In this document: in pieces, positions 51,352 through 62,726 of the stretch
Layout of the letters: every line of letters begins with the position of its first letter
How positions within the stretch are numbered: the stretch's first letter is position 1
NCBI RefSeq assembly: GCF_964355755.1
Contig: NC_092676.1
Span: 9,964,288-10,028,287, forward strand
Reading direction: 5' to 3'
Source of the DNA: Antedon mediterranea
Taxonomy: Eukaryota; Echinodermata; Crinoidea; Comatulida; Antedonidae
DNA: 64,000 nucleotides
The notes under the pieces: model-generated
What the model saw: only the letters and a program-made list of their open reading frames with translations
Database searches by the model: none
What the model was told of the DNA's origin: nothing
Program-made: the position numbers and the translations under genes

Positions 51352-54300
51352 CTAATTTAATAGCAGAGTCTTAAAGTTTTCTTTCTGTAATACTCCGCCA
51401 TACAGATCTTTAATGCATGCAGCGTGGATTTCGATGTCTTTCATTTCGGCAGTCTGCAAAAGAAGTAAATGAAAAACACCAAGGTTTAAATTTCTTTCAG
51501 TAGGATCAAAGGATGGTAGCGATACAACAATTATTACTGCCATAATTTTATTCTCAACAAGAGAGGCAGTATTTTGATTGCTATGGTTCATTAATGAGAG
51601 AAAGAGCCAACAAATTGAATATCAAATCTAGGCCTAAAACACTACATATACAATACAACAGCGGCTTTTGGAAGCTGATACAACTGTCTAAAAGTAACAC
51701 TTCTTGACGGTCAATTGATCATGGTTTTTTTACTGTTGCTCACTACGTAGTCTATATTCAATAAACACATGTCATGAGATTGGTTTTTTAAACAATGCAG
51801 CAACACTGATGTGCCCATAATTAGTTGGTCTTAATACTTACTGTTAACCCCTGTGCATTCATAACATCTTTGACAAATGCCGTTATTTCATCTCCTTTAA
51901 TTGTATTATCATTATTCTAGAAATAAACAAATAATACAAATCTAGACTAATCCAAAAATTAAAAAACAAACTAATATTATTATCAATAATTAGAACGAAA
52001 AAAATATTAGTGCAAAAAGAGGCTTACGTAATCATAATGTTGAAATATTGCTTCGAATTCAGTCAAGCTTACATTCTAAAAAATAAATTGAATTTGTATA
52101 AAATGTAAAATAAGAACTATGTATTGTTTTTTTTTATTCAACAACAATGCATGCTAATATTTTAAGCTTATATAGAAAAATAAAAATAAGCCAAGAAAAT
52201 TAGTCGTAAGTTTTCAAAATCTTTAATTTAAAATTATTGTAGTTCCGTCATTAAACGTCAGAAACTAGACGTTTCTTTGATATAAAATATCACGGGGTAT
52301 TCCTAGGATTTGGATAGTTAAATATTGTATACCGTATTTACTCGAATAAACCATCCGTAAAACGTCCCTATAGAACATAATTTTGACGCCACATGCGTAT
52401 ATAGGCCTACAAGAGAGGCGAAATAAGCCAGCTATAATATCGTATTACAACACATTTCTATTTCTAGTAGAATTCATTGATTGACATGACATTTACCAAG
52501 CATTTTTATACAATTTTTACTGTATTTTATCACTCCTTGATATTAATTGTGTTGTATTTTTAGTCGTTAGTCGCGTGCAACGCGACTCTATAGCCCACTC
52601 AGTCGTTCGGTCGGTAAACACTAATTCAAATTTGCGCACGGGACTGCAGCCATGTATATGGCCTTGTTTCAACACCTCCCTCAAATAAACAATAAACATA
52701 TAAAACAGATAGTTATGGCTTTTAAATACCTGGAATTGTTTTACAAAATTTTCTTCAACTGGCAACAATCTGCAAAATAATTGTCAACAACTTTATGAAA
52801 TGCATACACCATGTTGAAGTAGTAAATAGGATTTGTAGACGAAAGAAAGAATAATTTTAACAAAAACAAATTATGTGCGCACAAATGAACTGTATTACGT
52901 CGATTTTTTATTCAGTCAACACCGAGGTGAACTGAAACTGGTTTTTATTTTGTCACTTGGCGAATCACCAGCACGAATGTGCAATATATAGCCAGCGCCT
53001 ACAACCCATGTTTTGTTTGAATTGACAGATAGACGAATGTGTTGTCCGCACAATTCAGTCCAGTAGTCTTTGAGTTGCAGGATATTCCCACACTTTTATA
53101 ATTTATATTTATTTACTAGCAGTTCAGTGACTACTGAAGACGGATGGGTACGGTATGCATACCGATACAAGTACAAATTTCAAGCGAGAGAACCTGTCAC
53201 GGTTAAAAATATATTTAAAAGTGCAAATACCAAGTCGCCGTTTAACCGATTGGGTTCTGTTTTTTCTTTCTTTCTTTTTTCTAGCGACATTTTCAAATGC
53301 AACTAATTACAGACACAGCTCTGATTTCCTCCAATTTTGGTCAGTATTACTTCTACCCCTGCTATTTATGTGGTGTTCATAATATCACATAAGTGTTGTT
53401 ATGGTAAAAAAAAAAAAATTACAAAGAAGAAGAGACGAGACTACTTGTCCCACAAAATTAATATAGTCCTTTGAATATTAATGTTGTTATGTCTTGGTGG
53501 TCATGAAATTAGGATCAATGGTCAGGAAGGGGTAATTTTGTAAATGGCGCTATACAAGAATATTTTATTGGAACAGCTGAAACACTAGAACTTTGTTCTT
53601 AGATAATTGGACCATTTAGGATCAATTGATATGAAAGTGTGTAACTCATATATAAAGATTAGCCCATCATTATAGGCCTACAGTAAAAAATACAAATTGA
53701 AGCCCGAGTACCATATACCTGGCCGGCCTGGCTGCTTGTTTAGAAGGCTGTTCGTCTCGGCTTGTTTCCTGAAATTGAATGCATTTTACTAACAAGACAG
53801 TTGAGCAGGCTATTATGTTGTAACAACATGGTGCTAACAATGGTGTGCTAACACACACACACACGCAGACACACCCCCCCCCCCTACCCACCCCCCATTC
53901 ACACATCTATTACATTAAAGTTAAAGCTTACTTAGCCAATTCATGAATGCTGAATTTGCCATCATTGTTCATGTCGAAAATGTCAATCTATGTGAACAGA
54001 GGAAAAAGAAAGGCAGTATGTTTTATATGAAATTTATATTTACTCAACACAAATTGTTTATGTGAGTCAATATAATATACGCTGGTTCATTTATTTACAA
54101 AAATACAAAGAAAACAATGTACGGATTCTTTCTACATATTGGCCATAGCAGTATGAACTGAATTGCGGGATTACATTTCTAGATTACAAAAAAATAAATA
54201 TACAAATTAAAATTTTAGAATTCAAAAATGTTAAAAATAACGATTCAATTTAGGCCTACAATTAAAAGGAAAATCAAATTTTGTATTACAAAAAAATCAC

Positions 54301-55238
54301 CGTAAAATTCCAATTCCGATCACGAGCAGACATTATGTTATAATTATGTACCGAATTGAACTATTGTGAAAGCGCTCTATTTTGGTTTTTGATTGCTTGA
54401 ATTTATGCATTATTATTATTACGAAGAGTAATTTTAATATGTGGCAAGCAATGTGTTTCCTTACAACTGTTTCTGTATAGTCGTCAATCACCTTCTGATC
54501 ATACACTTTGTCTGGTGTACTTGCCAATAAATCTCGAACAAAATTCTAAATAAGGAATGAATATAAATAATTTTGCTACTTTCAAGTTTAGTAACCTATT
54601 CTTGAAGCCAAGATTTATATTGTCTGAAATCAAGGTAATTGTACAGAATCTATCGCCTAGTACAGTATACGATATGATGTGTCGTGTACTACAAACAGTA
54701 TTATTTTGTTTGTTTGTTTTAAATGTCTCGCTTATAAAACAATTCGTTTAAATTAAACACAATTTTTCAAAATTGCCTTGTCAACCATGTTGGTGCTGGT
54801 CCTGGAGACTATATATATTTCGTTTTATGTCAATAGCAAGTTTTTATTTTTCAAAATGTTCTCACCCATGCTGGAGCTGAGGACCTCACCCATGCTGGAG
54901 CTGAGGACCTCACCCATGCTGGAGCTGAGGTCCTCACCCATGCTGGAGCTGAGGTCCTGGAGACTTAAAGTATATTTGTTAAGATAGTGTACCGGGAAAA
55001 TTACGCGGCTCTTACTAACCTTAAGTTCTTTTGCTTCAATGAAATTGCTTTTGTCTGTGTCATAATTTTTCCAAATCTACATATAAAAAAAATCAAGGTC
55101 TTTTATACAATCATAGACCTATTAAGTAATCAAATATATTTGAATAAAGTAAAGAAAAGTACCTTTATAAATTCAGTGCAATGAAGTTTCATATTTGAGT
55201 GGAATTTCTCTAGAATTTCTTTTATTGCTGTGTCACAC
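51352..55238 (-). CDS. Calbindin/secretagogin-type multi-EF-hand protein (3' eight exons)
   Basis: Minus-strand exons in order: 55163-55238, 55020-55076, 54465-54545, 53932-53987, 52730-52769, 52028-52075, 51842-51916, 51352-51453; all splice sites are GT-AG and phases agree (about 177 residues to TAG). Three canonical calcium loops are visible: DTDKSNFIEAKE, DMNNDGKFSIHE and DYNNDNTIKGDE, plus the diagnostic LLPVEENFVKQF after the second. These correspond to EF3, EF4 and EF5 of the six-hand calbindin-32/secretagogin family of cytosolic calcium buffers and sensors. The last hand (CIKDLYGGVLQKEN) has lost its ligands. EF1-EF2 exons should lie at higher coordinates but were not found, so the gene is annotated as partial. 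Confidence 0.85.
52569..52669 (+). repeat. GTCGGTCGG family, copy 3
   Basis: TAGTCGCGTGCAACGCGACT start, TTCGGTCGGTAAACACTAAT middle, GACTGCAGCCATGTATATGG end. It sits in an intron of the EF-hand gene. Confidence 0.7.
54861..54958. repeat. 24-bp tandem repeat, four units
   Basis: CTCACCCATGCTGGAGCTGA GGAC units; the last two read GGTC. In an intron of the EF-hand gene. Confidence 0.85.
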
Positions 55239-55785
55239 CTAAATGGAAAATGGTGGATAGATTATTTAGGCATTTGTGGCGTTTTATACATAGCGTTTTC
55301 TGGGCGACACCAGAAAACAAAAGACACATAGGAAGTTTAGTTTCTATAACTTAACTTTCTGTTCATGAATGTTTATGACAGGTTTGGGACAGGTAGGTTG
55401 CATAGCCTATCCTGGACGGCGTTTTGACAAAATTATTTAGCTATAGAATTATATAATCACAATATCTAACATTATGTCCATAATGTACATAGGACTTCTG
55501 AACTAAAATGCATTTCCGACCAGGAATGGTACTCTCCCACTTTCTTACAGAAATAATGTACATTTGCGGAATGTATTATGTCTATATGGCAAACTTGAAC
55601 CAGTGTCACCGTGCAAAAATCAAGTGATAAATGGATATAATATGGTATATCTCACGAGAAGAATAAGCAGCAGTGGACTTTTATTGAGGCGTAACTTTAA
55701 TATGCTCGTATTGAATAAATACATCTCCTTCCAAAGAAATAATTTAAATGAAATTATTACTTACATACCTTGTACCTTATTACGT

Positions 55786-55858
55786 GAACGGAAGTGAAAA
55801 AACGCACGATCACGTTGGGCGAGTTTCAACGTTTTTCACTTTTCTTCACGTAACAAGA
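55786..55858. repeat. Hairpin resembling the Penelope 3' tail
   Basis: ACGTGAACGGAAGTGAAAAA is mirrored by TTTTTCACTTTTCTTCACGT. The inner part, GTTGGGCGAGTTTCAACGTT, lines up with GTTGGTAAGTTTCAACGTTT at 49928-49947. Likely a remnant of a Penelope end lying alone. Confidence 0.45.
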
Positions 55859-55859
55859 A

Positions 55860-57600
55860 CAATTTCATTTACAACCACATTCAGTATAATCATTAGACTA
55901 TGTATACTTACATTGCAGGAGATGGATCGATTAGTGTTAAACAAACTGAAGTAAAGGAAAAAAATATAGTCTAACTTTTTTTTGTTTCATATATGTGTCT
56001 ATTAGCTGTTGTAGTCCTTGTACTTGTAAGAATCCTTGTAATGATTCGTATGTATTTACGCAACCGTAGTATTGCATTGTAATCTTGAACGATCTTCTAA
56101 TTAAACAACGGTTAGTCTGTTCATAGAGATATTATAGTTCACTATAATATCTCTATGGTCTGTTGTTTGCCGTGAAGGCGTTTTTGTAAAAAGACTACTT
56201 TGTTACATTCCAAGCGATTCTTTAAAAAATGATAATATAGCGAATGATGAGGGTCGTGTGTGTTTTGCTTATATTTGTGCGTGATGGTAATTTAATGTCA
56301 TTTTTAAAACAATAGAAAAACGATGCAGTTTTGTCATCTGAAAAAATATATGTGGATTGCGTAAATAAGTGCTTCAATACTTCGATACAATTACGAGTGT
56401 AAAGTGAAACCAAGCGAGTGTTTCTTGTAGTATTAACCACATAGTTAATCATTTCAATTTGTAACATCCTGTTTATTTGATAGAAAACGCAAACGTTGGC
56501 CTCAATCTTGTTTTTCTTTGGGATCGTTTGAACAAATAATATGTTACAGGAGCGTACACTTTTGATTAGCTGGGGAATTTTCCCGCACAAAGTTTTATTT
56601 TATATTCAATTCGATTCAATTAATTCAACATTTATTTTATTCATTACAATAACACTATAGGCATATTAATGAACAAGACATATTTATTACAAAAAACGTC
56701 GCTCGACTTTTTTTGACTCCGTTGTCTGCTGTACAGAACAATCTTAAACTAAACTAGAATTAGTATTATGCATCACGGTTAGGGGAGTTACTCCTTAAGG
56801 TTTTGGAGTGACTCACATACCCAAACTTTAAAGTAAACAAAATTTATAATTTCCGATGAACATTCGTCTTAAACATTCTTCATCTCCACACACAATTCGC
56901 TAAAAGTATTTACTACAATAGAGAAAGTATTGTTTTGACCATTATTCAATTATAAATCCGACGTAATTATAACCGGCTACGTTGACAGCCAAAACGGATT
57001 ATTAAACGAGTTATTTACTAAAAATCGGTCTTACAGACTACTGTTTGCGCATGTCCATTTCGAGTTTACAAATTCCAGTTTAGACTCTCTTCCCATTCAA
57101 ATATCGACAATCACTAGAAATATATGACGAAATAACGTATAAATTATGTCTGCAGCCGATTCTAGTACGAATAACAAGTTTAGCGATTAAACACCATGAC
57201 GGTGATACAATAGTATCGGATATACAAACTACTGTCAGTCTACACGCTTTCCAGTAGGTTAACATTACTCAAATTTAATCGTCCCTATTAAAGTTTAAAA
57301 ACTGCTACTTAAAGAATCTTATGCTAAAACTAATACATTCATTAATCATAATTAGGCCTATTAACAAAGTCACATACCTTTTATAGAAAACTGAATACAA
57401 TATTGATCGCCCAAGTCAAATCAAACTATTACCTATTAATACTAAATAGTCGAATGGTTTAAAATCAAACTAATTCATCCATACTTATAGGAACATCCTG
57501 ATCCTTAAATCCTGATACAAGGTCAGTTTGGATTATCCGGTTTGAAACGTGTGACACAACCTGGTTCTGTCATTGTATACTATTGTAACCATCTCTTACA
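55860..57600. other. Gene-free stretch, one perfect palindrome
   Basis: Apart from the palindrome at 56122-56157 I see no supported feature. The 122-codon minus frame at 56222-56590 has no recognisable domain. The missing 5' exons of the EF-hand gene may be hidden here or beyond. Confidence 0.4.
56122..56157. repeat. Perfect 17-bp-arm palindrome
   Basis: CATAGAGATATTATAGT, TC, then the exact inverse. The two-base loop makes it almost a pure palindrome. Confidence 0.85.
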
Positions 57601-57602
57601 AA

Positions 57603-57704
57603 AACAAGGCCATATTCATGGCTGCAGTCGCGCGCTGAAGTTAGTTAGTGTTTACCGACCAACCGACCGACATAGTGAGCTGTAGAGTCTTGTTGCACGC
57701 GACT
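57603..57704 (-). repeat. GTCGGTCGG family, copy 4 (inverted)
   Basis: AACAAGGCCATATTCATGGC at the left and TTGCACGCGACT at the right; the inverse of copies 2 and 3, with CCGACCAACCGACCGAC inside. Confidence 0.7.
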
Positions 57705-58559
57705 AAAACATTGTTTCGTGCATTGCCAGGTTTCAGAACAAGAATATTTTAAACATTTCATGACAATATTGAGTTTACAATGGAAATTATATGAATGAAT
57801 TATAATGAATGTTTATGATTTGGATAAATAAAAACATTCATTATTTCACTACTATTGTGATCTTTTGTGCGGTAGTATTATCTTTAGACGGATTCTCTGA
57901 AAACTTTCTAATGAATAAACTATATTATATTCTTTTGACTTCTTATAAATTAATATTTTTTTATTATTTTTCAATATGTCCAAGGTGTACAGTAGTAAAA
58001 TTATCAAGTGTTTAACCAAATGTTAAAGATGAATTATCCCCCAAAAATAAGAAAAATGAAGATTAATTAAATCATACTTTGAATAGGTTATTTTGTAGTT
58101 TAAATTAAGTTTTAAAAACGGGGGGAAATGGATGGATGGATAAATTTAACCAAAAATTCATTGGCTGGCAGCCAATTTGACAATTGTTTGCTTTGAATTA
58201 GATGAGCTAGGTGCCAATATCTGACTATTTAAGTGTTTTGGGGGTCACTTGAAGTCAATGAAAATGGGAGTCTGTCGGGTACCCACTGCTAGACCGGGGG
58301 ACCCGAAACGTGCTAATAAATCGACCCAGATGAGAGAGATACCACTTAATTTTACCACCATGGGATGCCCATTGGCATCCTTATACCAGTATCACAAACG
58401 ACATACTTTTTCTCTGCTGCAAAAGGCCCGCCAGACCCCCTGAGGGAGGGCCTAAAAGGGGGTTAGCATAGATGAGTGAGGTACCACTCAAAATTAATGC
58501 CAAATGAACAAGTTGTGTTCATACAATACTAAATAGATAACAACAGACTAATTGTCTGC
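57705..58559. other. Gene-free stretch before the satellite
   Basis: No element ends or exon signals recognised. A 64-codon plus frame at 58249-58443 is unsupported. Confidence 0.4.
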
Positions 58560-59095
58560 TGCACCGCAAGTGCCAGACACCCTATAGTTAGACTAGAGAC
58601 CCCCCTTCCCTCAACTAGCCCAGCTTAGATAATGTAGATACCACCAGCAACCAATGTTATATGATTTAGCACATTGTATGAAATACCAAATTACCTTATT
58701 ACAGACTATTTGTACACTGCCTTGGTCCTGACAGACCCCTCTAAAGTTAGACTAGAGACACCCCTTTCCCCAACTATCCCAGCTTAGATATTGTAGATAC
58801 CACCAGCAACCAATGTTATATGATTTAGCACATTGTAAGCCATACAAATGACCTATTACAGACTATCTGTACACTGCCTTGGCCCTGGCAGACCCCTCTA
58901 AAGTTAGACTAGAGACCCCCTTTCCCCAACTATCCCAGCTACCAAAGCTATATGACTTAGCACATTGTAAACAATACCAAATGACCTACAGACTATCTGT
59001 ACACTGCCTAGGCCCTGGCATACCCTTCTAAAGTTAGACTAGAGACCCAATTTACCCCAAGTATAGCCTACCTTAGATATTGTAGATACCAACAG
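58560..59095. repeat. ~158-bp satellite, about 3.5 units
   Basis: The anchor GTTAGACTAGAGAC starts at 58587, 58746, 58903 and 59033 (spacing 159, 157, 130). Units also share GTAGATACCACCAGCAACCA, TTAGCACATTGTA and ACAGACTAT-TGTACACTGCC. The third unit has an internal deletion. Confidence 0.85.
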
Positions 59096-59732
59096 CAGCA
59101 AAAAAAAAAACACCCAAAACAACATGTTTAATTGAATAAAGTTTAACTTTAATCGAACTAACACAAAACAATTGAAAATATATCACATCAATGACGATAA
59201 AATGACCATTACCATTCTAAAGAGAAAAATAGTTTAAGAGTTTCATTTAAAACTTATATAAGCCAAATATATATAACAAGTACGGATTTGGGTAAATTTA
59301 GCATTCCTAGCCTTTGTATGTCAAAGATACATTCGTCTGTAACTCTTGGACCTACTTTAAGAGAAAGCTTAGTAATCACCTTAATCAAATTCAGGATTGT
59401 AGTAACTTAATCTAAAGTGATTTGATTAATTAATAGTGGGAATTTTTAAATGCTGTATATTATAATCTTAATTCTGTATTCATATTTATATATATTCATA
59501 TAGATGCGTTGAGGCTGCAAAAGTGCTCAATTGGAATCAAGAGCGAATATTTAAGATGGAACACGGACGTCTATTACACTGTGTTTCACATTAAACGATC
59601 TTCAGATAAGACTGAACAATACCGTATATCGATCGAAAAAAATATTTAAAAAAAATTATATATATTATATATATTTTTTTTATGTAGTTTATTTATGTAT
59701 ATATGTAGTACTGTATCTATTAAAAAAGGTAC

Positions 59733-59942
59733 TTGAACAAAATTAGTATAATCTTTTACAAAAATGCTTGTCAGCTCAATGAGATCCAAATTGGCAATTG
59801 CCGCAAAATCCTCACTGAGTTTGACGTTGAAATTCACTCTAGAACTAAGAAGTTAAAAAGAGAACTTCCTGCATCCGAGTTTCAAAACAAACTCAGGATT
59901 ATTGCCATTGACTGCCATAAGCAATCAACGGTAATGGCCTGA
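59733..59942 (+). other. Unrecognised open frame
   Basis: 69 codons, protein-like in composition (NACQLNEIQIGNCRKILTEF, then SRTKKLKRELPASEFQNKLR), ending in TGA just before the MITE arm. I do not recognise a family. It may be the last exon of a gene or a repeat fragment. Confidence 0.25.
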
Positions 59943-59945
59943 AGG

Positions 59946-60118
59946 GGACGCGATTTTTTTTTTCGTACATAAGTTGGGGACCCCCTCATGAAACGTCACA
60001 AAATAAACATGAATAATTCATCAGTTAAATGTGTTGTTCCGTGTGCACCCAAGCGTATAGCAACAAGAAGCGATTACACAACTGCGATACGATACTTTCT
60101 ACAGTAGGTCTAGGATTC
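59946..60118 (+). mobile_element. Isolated arm of the long-TIR MITE
   Basis: CGCGATTTTTTTTTTCGTAC to GCACCCAAGCGTATAGCAAC and CACAACTGCGATACGAT matches the inverse of 46700-46866. The other arm is absent here; the Harbinger element starts immediately to the right. Confidence 0.7.
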
Positions 60119-60547
60119 TAACGCCCGTATTCTTAAACCGGATTTTAGTCGTAGTTCGAGCTAAAACTTTAAAAATGACGTCATTTTAATTCATAAACCG
60201 AACTACAACTAAATCGCCGACTAATTCAGGCCAACCTCGACTAAATCGAGACGGATTTTGATCGATTTTTTTAGTCCTGGATGGGGCAGACTAAATGGTC
60301 GACTAAATGGTTTTTAAACGATGTTTATAAAAAAGGTGTCGTGAATAAACGTATCACTTTTGTTGCATTTTGAATTATGAAATGTCTAGTTTTTTATTAG
60401 CTCATTACAATATTATTTTATATTTATTTTGATAATGCAAATTGGGGTTTTTTAACACCGTGTCATAAATGGCTTTTTTTGTAATGTTGAAGTCCGACTT
60501 AACTTGGTTAAGTTGGACTTTATTTTGATCCGCCATTTTTAATAACC

Positions 60548-61588
60548 ATGGCGAGGCAATTCAACGCCCGTGTTCAGCGATATGATCGCTTAAATTATCG
60601 TGAAATTGAAGTAATAAGAGATCGTTCAAACCCCCTATTTGATTATGACGATTCCCAATTCGTCCAAAGGTATCGGGTTTCTAAAGAGATTATTGTTGAA
60701 TTGTTAGGAATTCTTGATTTACGTAAGGATACAAGAGGAGGTGGTGGTCACCCAACAATACCACCGTTGTTAGAGGTTTGCGTAGCCCTACGCTATTTTG
60801 CTACTGGAACATTTCAGTTAATGCACGGGGATGCAAAAAACATATCGCAACCTACCCTTTCCAGAATAATCGCAAAAGTTTCTCGAGCTTTAGCACAGGA
60901 GAATAGAAGGTGGATTGTGTTTCCAACGGGTGATGGCAGAGATATCGTTCAACAAGGATTTAGGGCGATTGCTGGTTTCCCTAATGTAATCGGATGTATC
61001 GACTGCACGCACGTACGGATACCTTGTCCAGGTGGACAGGAAGCCGAACTATTTCGGAACAGAAAGGGATATTTTTCTATAAATGTCCAAGTTATAGGTG
61101 ACCATCGTCTAATGATTAGAGACATTGTGGCTAGATGGCAAGGGTCCGTGCACGACTCTCGTATTTTTGAAAATAGTTTAATTTGCGAAGAATTTGAACG
61201 TCGAGTACACAACGGTGTGCTACTTGGAGATTCTGGTTATGGGTGCAAGAGGTACCTCCTGACACCAGTTATCAATCCTGATAGGAGGCCTCAACAGAGG
61301 TACAACCGGTCCCAAATTAGAACCAGGAATTCAGTTGAGCGGTTGTTTGGGAACTGGAAGCGTAAATTCAATTGTTTAAATTATTTACGCTTAAAGCTTG
61401 AAACAACCCTAACAACCATAGTTGCTGTAGCTTGCCTACACAACATCACCATTATAAGAAATGTAGAATTTATACGGGATGATGTAGATATTGAAATCGA
61501 TGAAGAAGTTAATGGTGATGAAAATGTAGAGGATGCATTAGCTGGTAGAGTCTACAGACAAGCTATAATCGACCAATATTTTACATAA
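60548..61588 (+). CDS. Harbinger transposase (HARBI1-like DDE nuclease)
   Basis: An intact, apparently single-exon frame of 346 residues, within the usual 340-400 for the family. The N-terminal part (YRVSKEIIVELLGIL, then LRYFATGTFQ and SQPTLSRII) is the helical region preceding the nuclease. Catalytic residues are visible: Asp152 in GCIDCTHVRIP, Asp228 in LLGDSGYGCKRYLL and Glu264 in NSVERLFGNWK. It cuts and joins element ends in the nucleus, normally with the Myb-like partner encoded downstream. ATG 60548 follows CCATTTTTAATAACC and gives the conserved N-terminus. Confidence 0.93.
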   Translation: MARQFNARVQRYDRLNYREIEVIRDRSNPLFDYDDSQFVQRYRVSKEIIVELLGILDLRKDTRGGGGHPTIPPLLEVCVALRYFATGTFQLMHGDAKNISQPTLSRIIAKVSRALAQENRRWIVFPTGDGRDIVQQGFRAIAGFPNVIGCIDCTHVRIPCPGGQEAELFRNRKGYFSINVQVIGDHRLMIRDIVARWQGSVHDSRIFENSLICEEFERRVHNGVLLGDSGYGCKRYLLTPVINPDRRPQQRYNRSQIRTRNSVERLFGNWKRKFNCLNYLRLKLETTLTTIVAVACLHNITIIRNVEFIRDDVDIEIDEEVNGDENVEDALAGRVYRQAIIDQYFT

Positions 61589-62726
61589 GGACACCCGTCA
61601 TCAAGGTACGTCATAAACATTGTAACATAATTTCCCTCTTCCATCATCATGCTTGTGTTGGAGTCGACGACGAACGAAGCACACATGCATGTTACTCTCC
61701 TCTGTACATTGTGTAATTTAATAGCAATACATTTTGATATGAACAACGTGAAAAGTTAAATTTTGGATAGATTATACTGTAGTATCATATTCTTATGTGT
61801 AAGTACAGTAAAACAATTATAACGTTACCAGTAATCAAAAGAGGCAGTTTGCATGTCATGAGAGCTAGCATGCTAACTAGAGGCCTAGCCTACCTAGGCA
61901 TCACACTACCTCAAAAGGCCTTCTACTACTCTGGATAGATATATGCATAGCTTAGGTCCGGACTACGTCTAGGCCTAGTAGTAGATATTCTCAGAGAGGT
62001 GTACTAGCCTCTATTGAGGTTAAAATGTTCGGCCTGTAAATAAAGCACAATAGCTAGAGTACTAGCCTACTACAGACTACCTAGCCTAGTTACTACTAAT
62101 GAATAATTAATTAATAACATAACATACTACTAGGAGGGCCTACTAGTAGAGGCTATATGGGCCAACTAGCCTACTATACTAATAATTATTAATAACATAC
62201 AAAATAGAATAGTAGGACTAACCCTACTTATAAATACAATACACTTTAATAAAATTATAATTAACCTAGCCTAGGCCTAGGTAGTGTAGGTTGAATTTGT
62301 TTATTCTATTGCAACTAAACTGCTTTCCTATATTATAATCTATAAATATATTAATATTAAAGAATAAATAAGGATGCATAAAATACTGAATAGGCCTAGG
62401 CTAGACTAGTTCAAGTCTATTTTTAAATCTTTAAATATTTATAAATAGGCCTAGGTAGGCCTAGTTGCAAAAACATGTTTTTTAAAATATCGATTTTGTG
62501 CAAATAATTATAAATACTAATTAATTAAATTTATACACAACTTATGTAATATGATTTCACAAAAGTATGATTTCAATTAGTTTTGTAATTATAATTATAT
62601 TAATTATTTAAGAATTTTTTAAATAAAGTACAGTATTAACAATATATTGTTTTTATTATTATTTACAACTTAATTATTATTATTTAGAACATATAAATTG
62701 CAATACTGTAGTGTATGTTGACTAAT
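61589..62726. other. Spacer between the two Harbinger genes, TAGGCCTAG-rich
   Basis: No ORF of note. It is packed with TAGGCCTAG / CCTAGGCC words, for example at 61900-62000, 62270-62285 and 62440-62465. Both genes end in this spacer. Confidence 0.5.

Noticed and set aside
53070-53306. Plus-strand exon inside the EF-hand gene region
   Set aside because: TAGCAG precedes it, but the translation has no family likeness and no good donor; it lies in an intron of the minus-strand gene.
56222-56590. 122-codon minus-strand frame as a gene
   Set aside because: No domain, no splice context and AT-rich codons; likely chance.
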